64,000 nucleotides of DNA. Origin: Rhynchonema sp. JSB1_4 (taxonomy: Eukaryota; Nematoda; Chromadorea; Monhysterida; Xyalidae). The position numbers were made by a program, and so were the translations under genes. This document shows positions 11,177 to 22,321 of the stretch, one piece after another (the stretch's first letter is position 1; every line of letters begins with the position of its first letter). Location: NCBI GenBank assembly GCA_030248065.1, contig JASAMV010003339.1:39460-103459 (forward strand), written 5' to 3'. The notes beneath the pieces are model-generated. The model worked only from the letters and a program-made list of their open reading frames with translations. It did not search any database and was not told where the DNA came from.

Positions 11177-13206
11177 ATGAAAATGTCGGATTACGAAAAG
11201 ATGTCGATGGCGGAGACGGAGGAGTTGAGGAGGATGAGGAAGGTGGCTTTCGGCGCCGTCGTTGTCAGCACGGTTGGAGCCATTTTTCGTAAACTTGCAC
11301 ACATTTTCGCCATGCTCAATGGCAACATTGTCGAATAGGGGTAGTTCCACTCAGATACAAGTTGGTTTCTAACAGTAGCCTGTCTGGAAGTGACCATTGA
11401 AATTCACGGCAGGAAGTATGAAGCGCCAAAGTACCAAAATCCCGCTCAACGGTTTCACCATCCGAAAATGAGCCAAAGGTGAGGGTGATACGAAACAAGT
11501 GTAAAAATTATGTTATAATCCGGATTTTCAAAAACCATTAAAAAATAGAAATATGTCCAGTGACCATGTCAAACACCAAATTTACCAAATTCAAAATTCA
11601 AGCATTTTTTCATGTTAAAAAATCCTTACTTTTTTCTTTCAAATTTTGGGCAAGCATAATTTGACAGAATTTTGAAAATCAAAAATTGCGATTTCTTGTT
11701 CCCTGAATTTTTAGTGCTGGAATCAGATATATCAAACTGAAATGTGGGCCAAGCTACTTTTTGAGACCAACTTGTATTTGAGTGGAACTACCCCTTTAAG
11801 CTCCGGACTGCGGATCGTTTCAGGTGGCCGTCGTTGCATGCGTCATTTCACTCCCGATGGTGTATAATTACGTGCAGTCACTGCAATCACACATGCTCGC
11901 TGAGACCGATTTCTGCAAGGTTGGAGTGTGCATTGAAAAATCTCGGAACAGGAATCGAACCCTGCCCTGCGCTGAGCATAGTACGCATGCTGCCAGCTTG
12001 TGCACTTAACCACTGTGCTACGTTGCAGTCGCGGGCACGAGACATGTGGGTAGAAGTGTACGCACTGCGACAGAGCAAGGGTGTCGCCACGCCATCCCGA
12101 CAACGACGTGCCTGGCTGTTTGGACAATGGGTGTCCAATTCGGGTCAAGGACATCCACAGGCACCTTCATCTGGAGGGTGAGACTATAGTCTTGAACTGG
12201 CTGATACTGTAATTCAAGGTCAGTCGTAAATTATTGAAAACGAAGTTTCAGCTACGGGCAACGTGTGCCACCGTTGGCCGTTGTCAACCCAGAACCAGAG
12301 CTCATCGGCCAGTGTAAGTGAACAACAGTTTAGTAATTATTTGCAACCATAAACGACCTGCGACAAAGACACATGACGTTTCAGGTTGCACGTGTCAGCA
12401 AGGCAAGGTCGGTCCACCCGGACCACCCGGTCCCGATGGCGACCCCGGCAATGATGGTCAGCCCGGCTCTGATGGCAGGAATGGAAAGGACGGACAGGTT
12501 CATTTCGAAAGACTTTAGACTTATAAAAGACTGTGGGGGCATTAAATTTTGTTCCACGACATTCCCAGATCCTACCAGCTGATGAGGCTCCCGAGCCATG
12601 CATCATCTGCCCACCAGGTCCTCCAGGCCCAATGGGTCAGATGGGACAACAGGGACCAAAAGGACCCGTTGGTCCACCCGGCGAAAACGGACAAGATGGC
12701 AAACCAGGGGAACCCGGCATGCTCGGACCTGTGGTGAGCGTGGCTGTGAACATGAGCTTGACTCCATGCCTGAAACAAGAGCACACTAGGTTATCATTTA
12801 TTTCTTACAGGGTCCCCCCGGTCGTCCTGGCCGTCCCGGGCCCCGCGGCCCACCCGGTCCACCTGGTGTTGTCAAGGTTGTTGCTGGTCCCCCCGGCCCG
12901 ACGGGTCTGCCCGGAGCACAGGGCGAACGCGGAGACAAAGGTCTACCAGGCATCCCCGGCAAGACATCACAAGGACCACCAGGTCCAGCTGGTGACCCCG
13001 GCGACCAGGGCGAACCCGGTCTGCCCGGACTTACGGGAGACGTCGGACCCGACGGTACGTTTGCCGTTTGCAATCTGGGGCGCCTTTGTTCTAATTTTTG
13101 CGAATTTTCTTTCAACTCCATAAGCTTTCCAGGTCCACCGGGTCGTGACGGTGGCTGTGAACACTGTCCCCCACCCCGACTGCCTCCTGGCTACCTGCGA
13201 AACTGA
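11177..13206 (+). CDS. nematode cuticle collagen, 8 exons
   Basis: Structural collagen secreted by the hypodermis into the cuticle. Exons: 11177-11272, 11824-11919, 12029-12177, 12252-12313, 12385-12497, 12569-12733, 12811-13054, 13133-13206, about 332 aa. The first two exons encode an N-terminal cytosolic stretch and a hydrophobic signal anchor ([19 protein letters not shown]), typical of nematode cuticle collagens. Exon 3 carries RDMW and a subtilisin-type RQRR site. Cys clusters ([15 protein letters not shown] and the C-terminal GGCEHCPPP) bracket the Gly-X-Y blocks. The exon 6/7 junction keeps the triplet register (GMLGPV|GPPG). Assembly as disulfide-linked trimers is inferred from the family. 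Intron 1 holds a 459-bp MITE and intron 2 a tRNA-like relic. Confidence 0.92.
11337..11795. mobile_element. MITE with AGGGGTAGTTCCACT ends
   Basis: Terminal inverted repeats of about 30 bp (AGGGGTAGTTCCACTCAGAT at the left, its near-complement ending AGTGGAACTACCCCT at the right) enclose about 400 bp of AT-rich sequence without coding capacity. It fills most of intron 1 of the collagen gene. No convincing target duplication was found. Confidence 0.7.
11944..12025 (-). pseudogene. tRNA-derived relic with A and B boxes
   Basis: On the minus strand an A-box match (TAGCACAGTGG) is followed about 50 nt later by a perfect B box (GGTTCGATTCC) inside a 4-bp T-arm stem. The two acceptor-stem strands do not pair, and the anticodon region has extra bases, so this is not a functional tRNA. 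It may be a tRNA pseudogene or the head of a tRNA-derived SINE. It makes up most of the 109-nt collagen intron 2. Confidence 0.55.
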
Positions 13207-13842
13207 GATGACCGAAAACCAGCATAACAGCCAGAAAACAGCTCAATGCAAATCAACAGCCCAACAATAACCACCCATCCATCAAAACATCAACAAACAT
13301 CAACGACCACAACATTTCTGTCATTTTTGCTGATGATCTTACCTCAGTTGTACCGTACTTCTAATTCAACTTTTTCCCTTGTGTCGCTGCTTCCGTATTT
13401 GAGTCAAAAATATACTGAGGCAGAAGAAAAACAGCAGTGACACTGCACGACGACAAAAACTACTTTCTTCAACAATCCTTTGTTTTTTGTTCGTTGTCGA
13501 CTCCGTAAAATAACTTCATGCGCACGTGGATAAAATGGGCAAACACTTTTGTTTGTTGTGATTTTCGATCAATAGCGGACTTCCCGCAGCAGTGTCACAT
13601 GAATGCACTAGCGTCGCGTGTTTTATATGACCCCGTTGAATTGACAAATTAGCGCAACATGCCCTTTGGCTGTTTATCAGGATTTTTTAGTTGTTACAAA
13701 AGTGTCGTCGGGCGGGATGCTTTTTTGAAATTAAATTTTTTCAGAAAAACTATCGAAGTTTTGTCATGACTACTGATTTTTGAAGCAGTAAGTATCAAAT
13801 TCAGTGCTTCCAACTAAAAGCTTCAACATTTACAACAGTGCA

Positions 13843-14330
13843 ATGATGTGGTTCGTGGTCTTGCAGTTGATTTGTGGATATGTAAGTTTAACCATATTTA
13901 ATCGTTGGTTTATTCTCTGTCATCATTCCCTGAAACATTTGTTAAAATAAATAAATGACGAACCAGAGCGTCAGACAACGGGTCTTGAAACTTAACCAGG
14001 TTTCGTCACGCCCGATGAGCGATAGTGAAATGGATAAAATGTCGCTATCGGAGTTGTTGGGTGCCATGAGTGACAAAGCGCAGGTCAAGATGTACGGAGC
14101 TGTACAAATGGATCAAATAGAAATGCCAGAGGTTGGTGTTTATGCGAACCCGTCCCTGAAACATCATCAGGAATCATATTTTGATTCAGAATGACACCGC
14201 TGATCCCTCAATTCCGGCCGATCATCGAATGGAGTTTCCTGACTTCCCAGTTTTGTGCGACGATGAAACATTATTGCTCGACCCGTCATTGGCTGGCGAT
14301 GCCAATCCGTGCATGCGCAGGAAAGCGTGA
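13843..14330 (+). CDS. small secreted acidic protein, 3 exons
   Basis: Exons 13843-13881, 13967-14131 and 14190-14330 join in phase 0 and give 114 aa. The first exon encodes only a hydrophobic leader (MMWFVVLQLICGY), which together with the next residues suits a signal peptide. The mature part is Ser/Met/Asp-rich (SDSEMDKMSLSELL), then acidic (DFPVLCDDETLLLDPS), and ends CMRRKA. It has two Cys residues after the leader. I recognise no domain. The second intron is only 58 nt and carries the TGAAACATCA decamer 23 nt before the acceptor. It starts about 640 bp after the collagen stop on the same strand. A secreted peptide precursor or cuticle-associated protein is possible but unproven. Confidence 0.55.
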
Positions 14331-14638
14331 TGGAAAATGGAAATATTTAGAATTTCAAGCTTTAGGCACAATCAACTTCTGACTTTACGGTACTAATCAT
14401 CGTCCTTACTCAGGCCCTGACTGTAGGCTTCAACAGCAACCCGAGCTTTTCACTGTGTTGATATATGTAAACATCGAAATGCAATACGTTGGTCTCGTCT
14501 TCGGTGTCTGGAGTTTTCCGCTGAAGAATTTTGAAAACAGCTAGATTAATTTTTCAATCCTCTTATATTGATTGACTCGAGCTAAGCAAGTGAATTTGCT
14601 ACAGTAAGTTTTTTTTTGCAAATCAGACATGTATCCAC
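14331..14638. other. intergenic, nothing recognised
   Basis: About 300 bp downstream of the small secreted protein. No coding, RNA or repeat signal was recognised. Confidence 0.4.
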
Positions 14639-15546
14639 ATGATGTTCAAAAGTTACTGTAAGGTCAGGGATAATCTGCAGAAAATACATACATGTAAAAG
14701 GGCTTCAATTACGCTGAGAATTGGGTTCAAAGGGTTTTCGGACACGAGCATTCCGAATCCGAATATCCTCATAACTACCGTATTTGGTCCGGGAAACCTG
14801 GGTCTAAGCAACGGGGACGGGTCAAATCTGGGTCCAAAAATTAAAAGTGTTTGGATTCGGCTGAAAACTGGGAAAAGTGGGTTTTCAGATACGGGGAATT
14901 CGAATGTAAGCTTAATTTTTTTGGCCATCGTAGTTTTTAGTCCAAGAACTATAGTCCGGTGAAGGGTATAAAAACCGGTTGAAAATCCAGGTCCTATTTA
15001 TTTTGGGTCGAAAGATGGTATGGTCTTAACTCAAACATTGCTCCGACCGAGTTCCCCGTCCCAAAGCTACTGGACTAAAAAGTTTCACATTCACATTGTG
15101 CAAAGACCCTCGGGAGCCCAATTTTCACCAAATCCAAGCACCAAATCCTTGGATCCAAATTTAACCGAGCCCTATTTCTGGTTTCCATCACAAACGGCAT
15201 TCATTTGGTTCGAGCACTCAACAGTTTCTTAACTACTGGAGCTGGTCTTTATGGTGCCGTTGGTGAACTTATTTTCTGCTCTATAAAGGACCGCCCGGAG
15301 ATAGAAAATATCCTCATTCGGGTATCCCATGCCCAAACCCCAAATATCCTTGTCACGTAGTTTTCAGGCTGATCCTAATTAACCGAGCCCATATTCAAAT
15401 TCCCTGTACTATCCGAAAACCACTTGTGAACCAGTTTTCAACGGAATACTAGCATTTTTTTACTTTTGGATAAATTTGCCAGGGTCCAGTATTATCATTA
15501 TCGCACTATCCTTAACCTAGTTCAATAACTTTTTTGAAACACCCTG
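14639..15546. mobile_element. diverged MITE related to the one at 44871
   Basis: The right end (TATCCTTAACCTAGTTCAAT followed by AACTTTTTTGAAACACCCTG) is roughly complementary to the left end (GATGTTCAAAAGTTACTG). The interior shares GGGTTTTC...GGACA and GAATCCGAA strings with the element at 44871-45184, which ends ATCCTTAACCTAGTGTGG. The boundaries and the family link rest on short matches. Confidence 0.4.
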
Positions 15547-16416
15547 GTACAAATTCAGTGACAATCTCCGTGTGTGTCGTATTGTTATATGGATCATGGA
15601 TGTTGTATTGTATCTCTGTACATAAAACTTGAATTCTGTTATCGACTCGCCACAAAAGATTGATCATCAAGCAGACCAATATTCTGCATCACCACCAAAA
15701 TGCCTGAAGTCTGCATCAGCGCGGAACCCCAAGGCCTTGCTTTTCAAAAGTTGTTGTCATCCCTGAAATCCTGTCCTCCACACGAAAAATAAAAAGAAAT
15801 TAAATTATATTTTACACGCGGAGATAGAATTCACAGAAACGGAATCCAACTGACACAAAACTGCCGCATCATAAATGTGTAGAGGTTTCGTTTCAGACTT
15901 CAAATTAGACGCTAAGATGTCGCTTGGATGTCCCAAAAAAACGACACCCGACACTTACGGTTTACCGTAAAATCTAAAATACCGTAAAAACCTAAATAGA
16001 AGGGGGGGCTCTATTAACTCACTGACCCCATTTTGGGGGGCTCTATTCCGGGGGGCCTCTATTAATTCACTGACCCGAACCTGAAAAATTGTTCCCAGAA
16101 ATACCCCCCAAAACCCCTAAAAACTGGTTTGAAAGGATGTTTTTTCGCTTGTAATCGCATTTATTCGTGTCTATTCGTCAATAGGAGGCGTATTATGTGC
16201 TCTGAACGAACAACAAACGTGCATAAATGAACCTGTACACCACTATCAAGTAGTACTTGGTCAGGGTGTTGACGATAGATAGATTGGGACCCGAAATGTG
16301 TTGACGATAGATAGATGACCCAAGTCCGAAATCTGGGGGGGGTCGACCCAAACTTGTTGACGATAGATAGATGGTGGGGGGGGTCGCCAAAAATCAAGGT
16401 ATAGTATAGTGTACTA

Positions 16417-17566
16417 CATAGTTTTTTAGACACTTTTTAGGTGCAATTTGCACCTAAAAAATCAGAATTGCACCTAAAAATTCAGGGTTAGGTGCAAGGT
16501 TGCACCTAAAATTTTGGGCCCTTATTTGCTTAATTTAGCATTTATACAGCATCTTTTAAGGTTGGAAAGCTTAGAAACAAAAGAAAAATGCGCTGTGCGG
16601 CTTTTCATTCCTTCCAATAAATTCCATCGAAGCATTTGGTCGACATCGACAAAAAATATTGATCTGATTGATTGATTTCGTACATAGTTAGTACCTGGTG
16701 TGCTGGTGATAAGATTCAAAGCAAATACATGCTGTACTAGGATCAGTGTAGTTCCTGGTCCGGCGAGGTGGTTAGTGAACCTACCCACTTTGTCGGAGCG
16801 GCGGTTAGTGTACCTCCCTGTGGGGGGAAGGAGGGGGAAGACCAAAATTCAGGAAAAAGTCCTTCCTTGAGGTAAAAAATTTGACCTATTTTTGCCCTTT
16901 TTTGGAAAACGTTCTCCATAAATAGGGTATTTTGGCGACTTTTGACAACATTGACCTGAAAATTACCCATTTTAGGCCTAAAATGCCCATCTTGGGCTAA
17001 AAAATCCTATTTTAGGCAAAAATTGCGGCGCTTAGTGTGCCTGGTGCGGCGGTTAGTGTACGAGTGTGCCTTGGTCGCGGCGGTTAGTGTACCTTAGGAG
17101 GGGACCCCCCTCCCCCCAGGAACTACACTGACTATAACATATAACTAGAGCAGAGCATGACAACAGTATTAGATACCCACACAGTAAATGAACAGCGAAA
17201 GTAATTGATTCGTACGTGACCCCCAAAGGTGGGTACGGTGACATGAAAATTTTTACTGTTTCGTTTTCTTCTCAATCGGTTCTCAAAAATGAAACTAGTA
17301 CAAGATGTGCTACAAAATGTTGAACTTTCCCTGAAAAGTTTGCTTTTGCTAAAGGAAAACGCATTCATTGCGTTACAACTTTATTGAACTTCTAAAAGCA
17401 CGCAAATAGCATTGAACACACAACCTGGCAAAAAAGCCTAAAATTGAAGTTTTTTTGTCCAAAATAGGGGTTGCACCTACTTTGGCCAGCTTGCACCTAA
17501 AAATTGGGGGGTTGCACCTAAGTTGCACCTAAGTTGCACCTAGTGAATTTTGAAAAAAAAACCCTG
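16417..17566. mobile_element. hAT-type element, nest level 3
   Basis: A perfect 8-bp duplication GTGTACTA flanks it (16409-16416 and 17567-17574). Ends are CATAGTTTTTT and AAAAAAACCCTG. Its arms repeat the unit TTGCACCTAA in inverted arrangement. It is non-coding. Confidence 0.75.
16744..17130. mobile_element. hAT-type element, AGTGTAGTTCCTGG family, nest level 4
   Basis: Ends CAGTGTAGTTCCTGG and CCAGGAACTACACTG are exact inverses. The arms carry GCGGCGGTTAGTGTACC-like units and the middle is T-rich with TTTTAGGCCTAAAA strings. Flanks ACTAGGAT and ACTATAAC match only partly. Copies and fragments of the family lie at 46768, about 47640-49277, 19755-20355 and the right edge of the window. Confidence 0.75.
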
Positions 17567-18230
17567 GTGTACTAAGTATGTAATAATGTGTAAATATTAA
17601 TGAAAATGCACGTAAATGTACTAAATCCGCGCGTAGCGCGCGATTTTTTGCCTATTTGGGGCAAAAAATACCGATTTTGAGCCATTTTGAGTCAAAAATG
17701 TCAATTTTGGGTTCGAAATGTGTTGACGATAGATAGATTGTTCCCAAAATTTGTTGACGATAGATAGATTTGCCCATAAGTGTTGACGATAGATAGATGA
17801 AATCAAAAAGTGTTGACGATAGATAGATGAATTTGGGGGGGGGACCCCCCCACCCCCCCAAGTACTACCCTGCTATCAAGCCTTAATACACTACAGTATA
17901 GGGGATGTTACCTAGGGGGGCCCTATTCCGGGGGGGCTCTATTAATTCACTGACCCCTTTTTGGGGGGGCTGTATTACGGGGGGGGGCCCTATTCCGGGG
18001 GGGGGGGGCTGTATTTAGGTTTTTACGGTATAAGGGGGCTGTATTTTTTCACTGACCCCTTTCAGGGGGCTGTATTTTTGTGGGGGGGGCTGTATTTCTT
18101 CGCTACCCAAAATCTCAAAAAAATTCCCAAAAATGCCCCTAAAATGGAGTTCTGTCGGGGTGTTACTGGTCATTATTGAGTGCTTTCAGGTGCAAATCTT
18201 CCATAAAAGGCTTTACGTCATCATCATCTC

Positions 18231-18634
18231 CAGTGTGGGAGGTGGGGGGGTTGGGGGGGGGGTAGCTCCCCAGTATAGTAGGTATCCCCGTCGCCTGGTA
18301 CAGTAGGTATCCCCCCGATGTTTGGCATGTATCCCCCCATTTTAACCCCGGTACAGTAGGTATCCCCCCGATTTTGCCCCAAAAGTGCCAATTTTTGACC
18401 AAAATGGCCAAAATTAGTGTAAAATCACTAGATTTTACCTCAAATTACCCGAAATTCGCGCGCTATGCGCGCAAATACTACGTTTTCACACGATTCCACA
18501 CATAATAAACACATTAAAAATTTTCACCCAAAAACCTAACCCCCAACCCGCCCCAAACCCCCCTAGGTACATAACCCCCCAGGCCATCGGCTCTGGTACA
18601 GTAGGTATCCCCCTCCAGAGTACCTCCAACACTG
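18231..18634. mobile_element. hAT-type element with GGTACAGTAGGTATCCCC units
   Basis: Ends CAGTGTGGGAGGT and ACCTCCAACACTG. The unit GGTACAGTAGGTATCCCC is repeated in both arms. A hairpin TTCGCGCGCTATGCGCGCAA sits in the middle. Flanking octamers match poorly, so the target duplication is unsupported. Confidence 0.6.
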
Positions 18635-18833
18635 ATCTATACTACTAAAACACGATGACGTATGTGTGTATGTATGTGTGTTTGTGGCCCCCTCCCTCGG
18701 AAGGGCGGACGGGTCAATTTTCACCGGTAGCTTTGGGTATGCTAACGGGTCTTCGGGGGGGGGGGCACGGCACGGGCGCAGCGCTGTAGCGGGCCGTAGG
18801 CACGGGTCCCGACCCGACTAGTATACTACTCAA

Positions 18834-19218
18834 CAGTGTAGTGGCAGGCAAATGGTTGCAAGGTACCCTTGGGGGGATGGATCCAGATGGTTGCAAGGTA
18901 CCCCCCTACCCAGCCTCCGGAAGGTTGCAAGGTACCCCTGAGGTCCGAAAAAAGGGTGTTTTTTGCATGCATTATACTGCAAATTTGGCCGAAAAATACG
19001 TACTTTTTTGCATTTTGGCCGAAAATTTGCCTAAAATACCTATTATATGGAGATTTGCGCGCGGAGCGCGCGAATTTTGGGGTTTTGAGGTCGAAAAACA
19101 CCCATTTTTGCCTATAAAAACCATAAATTGATGGTTGCAAGGTACCCTCCGGGGTGGTTGCAAGGTACCTACTCCTTAGGGGGGGGGAATCCCCCCCATC
19201 CCCCCAGCCACTACACTG
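18834..19218. mobile_element. hAT-type element, GGTTGCAAGGTACC family, copy 1
   Basis: Ends CAGTGTAGTGGCAGG and CCAGCCACTACACTG with a perfect 8-bp duplication CTACTCAA (18826-18833 and 19219-19226). Arms repeat GGTTGCAAGGTACC. The middle contains TTTGCGCGCGGAGCGCGCGA. The second copy is at 50453-50887. Confidence 0.85.
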
Positions 19219-19280
19219 CTACTCAACCACAAACGTTGTACATAAGGTGTCTTATACACGAACTTGACTTTATTACGACC

Positions 19281-19404
19281 CCAAGCGGGGAATTCCTAGT
19301 TGGGGGGGGGGGCTGTATTTTTGGGGGGCTCTTTTTCACTGACCCCTTTAAGGGGGCTGTATTTTTTGGGGGCTCTATTTTGGGGGGCTCCATTTTAGGG
19401 AATA
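19281..19404. repeat. G-rich GGGGGCTGTATTTT units
   Basis: Several GGGGGGCTGTATTTTT / GGGGGCTCTATTTT units with TTCACTGACCCC, like the arms of the element at 15982. Probably a fragment of a related element. Confidence 0.55.
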
Positions 19405-19603
19405 CGGTGGGTAAAACATCAGTTTTGCTGAGAGAAGAATTTTGAGTGAAAATTTTCTACGAACCAAATGTTTCCGAAGACTCAGAATGTGACATTTTCT
19501 GGTGCTTATTTCGTGTGAAATACTTGAATTCAGTAACTTGAGCCAAAAAATGCACTAATGATGCAAATGAGCAAAAATTTGCCTGCTTTTGGGCCAAAAC
19601 AGG

Positions 19604-19757
19604 TGTCGGGTGTCGGGTTTTTTCAAAAACTGGATGTCGAGTGTCGGTTTTTTTGGAACTGTCGGGTGTCGGCTTTTTTTCTCAGATGTCGGGTGTCGGG
19701 TACTTCCAGATGTCGGGTGTCGGGTACTTCCAGATGTCGGGTGTCGGCTGTCGGAGT
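19604..19757 (+). repeat. TGTCGGGTGTCGGG minisatellite
   Basis: About seven imperfect copies of GATGTCGGGTGTCGGGT-like units, some separated by TTTTTT or ACTTCCA, directly abutting a truncated hAT-type end. The open frames through it are products of the repeat. Confidence 0.7.
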
Positions 19758-20355
19758 TCCTGGTCCCCGGGGAACAAACAGGCGGTACTACCCCCTTTTT
19801 CGGAGGCAGGGACAAACGTAAACAGCTGGGGAGAAAGTCCCAAATTTGGAGAAAAGTCGTTTTTGAGTTAAAAAATTAGACCCATTTTTTATCCTTTTTG
19901 AAAAAAATCAATAAAAAATGTATTTTGGCGACTTTTGACAACATTATCCTAAAAATCACTCATTTTATGCCAAAAATGCCTGTTTTAGGCCTAAATTTGC
20001 CTATTTTAGGCGAAAATTGGGGGAGCAGACGTACCCGGAGGGGGAACAGGGGGACGGGCCTACAATGGGTGATATTTTCGAAACGGTGTAAAGGTCAGTT
20101 GGGTGTAAAGGTCGGTGGAAAGCTCGGTCGACAGCTCAGTGTGATAGACCTCGGTGTAAACTTGAAACATTCCACGTTAATAACAGGCAGTGTTTCATGT
20201 TTACACCGAGCTACGCTGACCGAGCTTTCGACCGAACTTTACGCCGACCTTCACCCCCAACTGAGCTTTACACCGTTTCGAAAATTCCACCCCATGAGGG
20301 GGTGCAGGCGTACCCGAGGGCCGAGGGGGACCCCCTCCCCCCGGGAACTACACTG
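19755..20355. mobile_element. degraded hAT-type remnant, AGTGTAGTTCCTGG family
   Basis: Starts at AGTTCCTGG without the outer CAGTGT and ends at GGGAACTACACTG. The interior T-rich core (TTTTGGCGACTTTTGACAAC) matches the copy at 16744. The MITE at 20067-20292 is inserted in it. Confidence 0.6.
20067..20292. mobile_element. 226-bp inverted-repeat MITE, copy 3
   Basis: Same length as copies 1 and 2 but in the opposite orientation. Flanks AAT and CAT differ by one base. It sits inside the hAT-type remnant 19755-20355. Confidence 0.8.
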
Positions 20356-20715
20356 GATATCCCCCTCCTCCAAAAGCTCCTCTCCTCATCTGATGTTGTG
20401 CGATCGTTTCACTGAGTTACGTACGATAACCTATTATTTTAAAATGTAACGTAGCATGATTCAGATACAAGAAGGGCACGCGTCACTGTGCAACACCGAA
20501 AGAACGTAAATTGATTGCCAAAAGCACAAAAACCAAGTGCACCACATCCTCGTGTTATTAACCACAGCATACGATAATCCTAACCAGAGAAGCAGACCAT
20601 TCGGCTTTGTTTGTCACCGACAGCTATTGGTGTTCATTCCGAAACCATTCAAGCGCACGCAGTGATCCTGGTCGTATTGCCTCTACATTGCCTGTATTTC
20701 GTCTGAAAACATAAA
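20356..20715. other. intergenic, upstream of UBE2V
   Basis: About 360 bp between the transposon cluster and the UBE2V-type start codon. It must hold the promoter and 5' UTR, but no specific site can be supported. Confidence 0.4.
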
Positions 20716-22321
20716 ATGGCCGCTGCGGCCAGCGGAAGTGGTTAGTCGACATTCCTTGAGTTCTGAATCCATGTTCGGCCAGTTTCCAGTTCAGCGTAAC
20801 CTTGCCGCGTGATATGAAAAAGTATAAGGCCGCACTCAGACAAACGCGAAAAGCGAAAAGTTAACTTTTTGCTTTTGTCTGAGGGCAAAAGCGAAAAGTT
20901 AACTTTTCGCTTTTCGCGTTTGTCTGAGGGCAAAAGCGAAAAGTTAACTTTTCGCTTTTCGCGTTTGTCTGAGGGCAAAAGCGAAAAGTTAGGCGCGCAC
21001 AAACAGCAAACATAGCGTGTGCTGTTGCTGTTCGACACATGTTTCATTCTTCAGCAAGTTCAGCTAACACGTGCATTTCTGCGCCTGCCAAGCAAAACAT
21101 TTTTGTCTTCTTAAGCTGGTCCATTTTATACTATGACAACAAATTTTTGTTTGAATCATATTTTGTGATAGAGTTGGATCACCAATTTCGACCAGCGTGA
21201 AAGTTGTTCATTTGGTGCAGGGGAAAAACTTTTACGCTGGTCGAAATTAGTGATCCATCTCTATCACAAAATATGATTCAAACAAAAATTTGTCCTCATT
21301 GTCTACGAGCCTAAAATGGACAAGTGGTACAACTCCACCTTTAGTTTGCAACGGATGTGCAGTCAGATTTTGGGAATAAGGAATCATGATGACTTTTCGC
21401 TTTTTAAACTTTTCGCTTTTGCCCTCAGACAAACGCGAAAAGCGAAAAGCGAAAAGTTAACGTTTCGCTTTTGCCCTCAGACAAACGCGAAAAGCGAAAA
21501 GCGAAAAGTTAACATTTCGCTTTTGCCCTCAGACAAAAGCGAAAAGTTTTGCGACTATTAACTTTTCGCTTTTCGCTTTTCGCGTTTGTCTGAGTGCGGC
21601 CTAAGACTGGTATTTTCAGTTTTGTGGCAGCAGATAAGCGTAAGAAATTTTGGTCGAGTATTAGATTTGTGTCGTTTTCAGTGGACGTGCCGCGAAACTT
21701 TCGTCTGCTGGAAGAACTCGAACAGGGACAGAAGGGCGTGAGTGATGGGACGATATCGTGGGGTCTGGAGGACGACGATGACATGACATTGACCAGATGG
21801 ACGTGCATGGTCATCGGCCCGCCTAGAGTTGGTCGTTGTTGAAATATTTATCACTTTTGTTATCACGCCGCCGATTACTTTAATCGACTGCAGACGCCAT
21901 TCGAGGGTCGTATGTACAACATGAGGATCGATTGTGGCAACGACTATCCGACGGTGCCGCCGTTTGTGCGTTTCATCACAAAGATCAACCTGTCTGGCGT
22001 CAATCAGCAGACAGGCGTTGTGAGTTTGCGCGCTGATAATTCCATGAATGTCTTTTGTGGTTTAATTGCTGTTCCCTAAATAAAGCAGTATTTTGGCTGC
22101 AAAGATGGATGAAGCGGTTAGATGTTTTGGACAATTCGAGGCGCTAAAATGTGAATGATTCAAGCTGCGTATTGCAGGTCGACAATCGTACGTTGAGTGT
22201 ATTAGCACGTTGGAATCGATCATGTACGATTCGGCATGTGTTGGAGGACATCCGTCGATTGATGACACAACGCGAGAATCTGCGTGCCAATCAGCCGCCA
22301 GAGGGCGCTGTGTTCAATTGA
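20716..22321 (+). CDS. ubiquitin-conjugating enzyme variant, UBE2V1/UBE2V2 type
   Basis: Catalytically inactive E2 variant. In other animals it partners UBE2N (Ubc13) to build Lys63-linked ubiquitin chains in DNA-damage tolerance and signalling. Exons 20716-20740, 21682-21827, 21894-22019 and 22178-22321 join in phase to 146 aa, the usual family length. The 25-nt first exon (MAAAASGS) matches the short N-terminus of the vertebrate proteins. Hallmarks include [36 protein letters not shown] and a C-terminal QPPEG. No catalytic Cys lies at the E2 active-site position, as expected for the variant. Intron 1 (20741-21681) is almost filled by a 774-bp Harbinger-type element. Confidence 0.95.
20828..21601. 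mobile_element. PIF/Harbinger-type MITE in UBE2V intron 1
   Basis: Inverted ends GGCCGCACTCAGACAAACGC with a direct TAA on both sides (20825-20827 and 21602-21604). The arms hold repeated AAAAGCGAAAAGTTAAC units with TTTGTCTGAGGGC. An inner palindrome spans about 21115-21310. It is non-coding. The 3-bp TAA duplication and GG-starting ends suit PIF/Harbinger. Confidence 0.8.

Larger units (their letters stand above)
16251..17872. mobile_element. hAT-type element, nest level 2
   Basis: A perfect 8-bp duplication CTATCAAG flanks it (16243-16250 and 17873-17880). The right end is CCAAGTACTACCCTG; the left end reads TAGTACTTGG and appears to lack the first five bases. Both arms carry the unit GTTGACGATAGATAGAT. 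A GCGCG hairpin (about 17627-17643) lies between the arms. No transposase is encoded. Confidence 0.75.
15982..18028. mobile_element. TA-flanked G-rich element hosting nested hAT-type elements
   Basis: Outer element of a four-level nest. Its ends are CCGTAAAAACCTAAATA and the exact inverse TATTTAGGTTTTTACGG, flanked by TA on both sides (15980-15981 and 18029-18030). The inner arms consist of repeated GGGGGGCTCTATT or GGGGGGCTGTATT units with TTCACTGACCCC. Everything from 16251 to 17872 was inserted later. It has no coding capacity. Confidence 0.75.

Noticed and set aside
19898..20449. 183-codon open frame
   Set aside because: It runs through the 226-bp MITE and the flanking transposon remnant; the same peptide appears in the other MITE copies.
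20860..20990. Regularly spaced repeats resembling a CRISPR array
   Set aside because: The AAAAGTTAACTTTTCGC / TTTGTCTGAGGGC units are sub-repeats inside a Harbinger-type element in a eukaryotic intron; there are no unique spacers.
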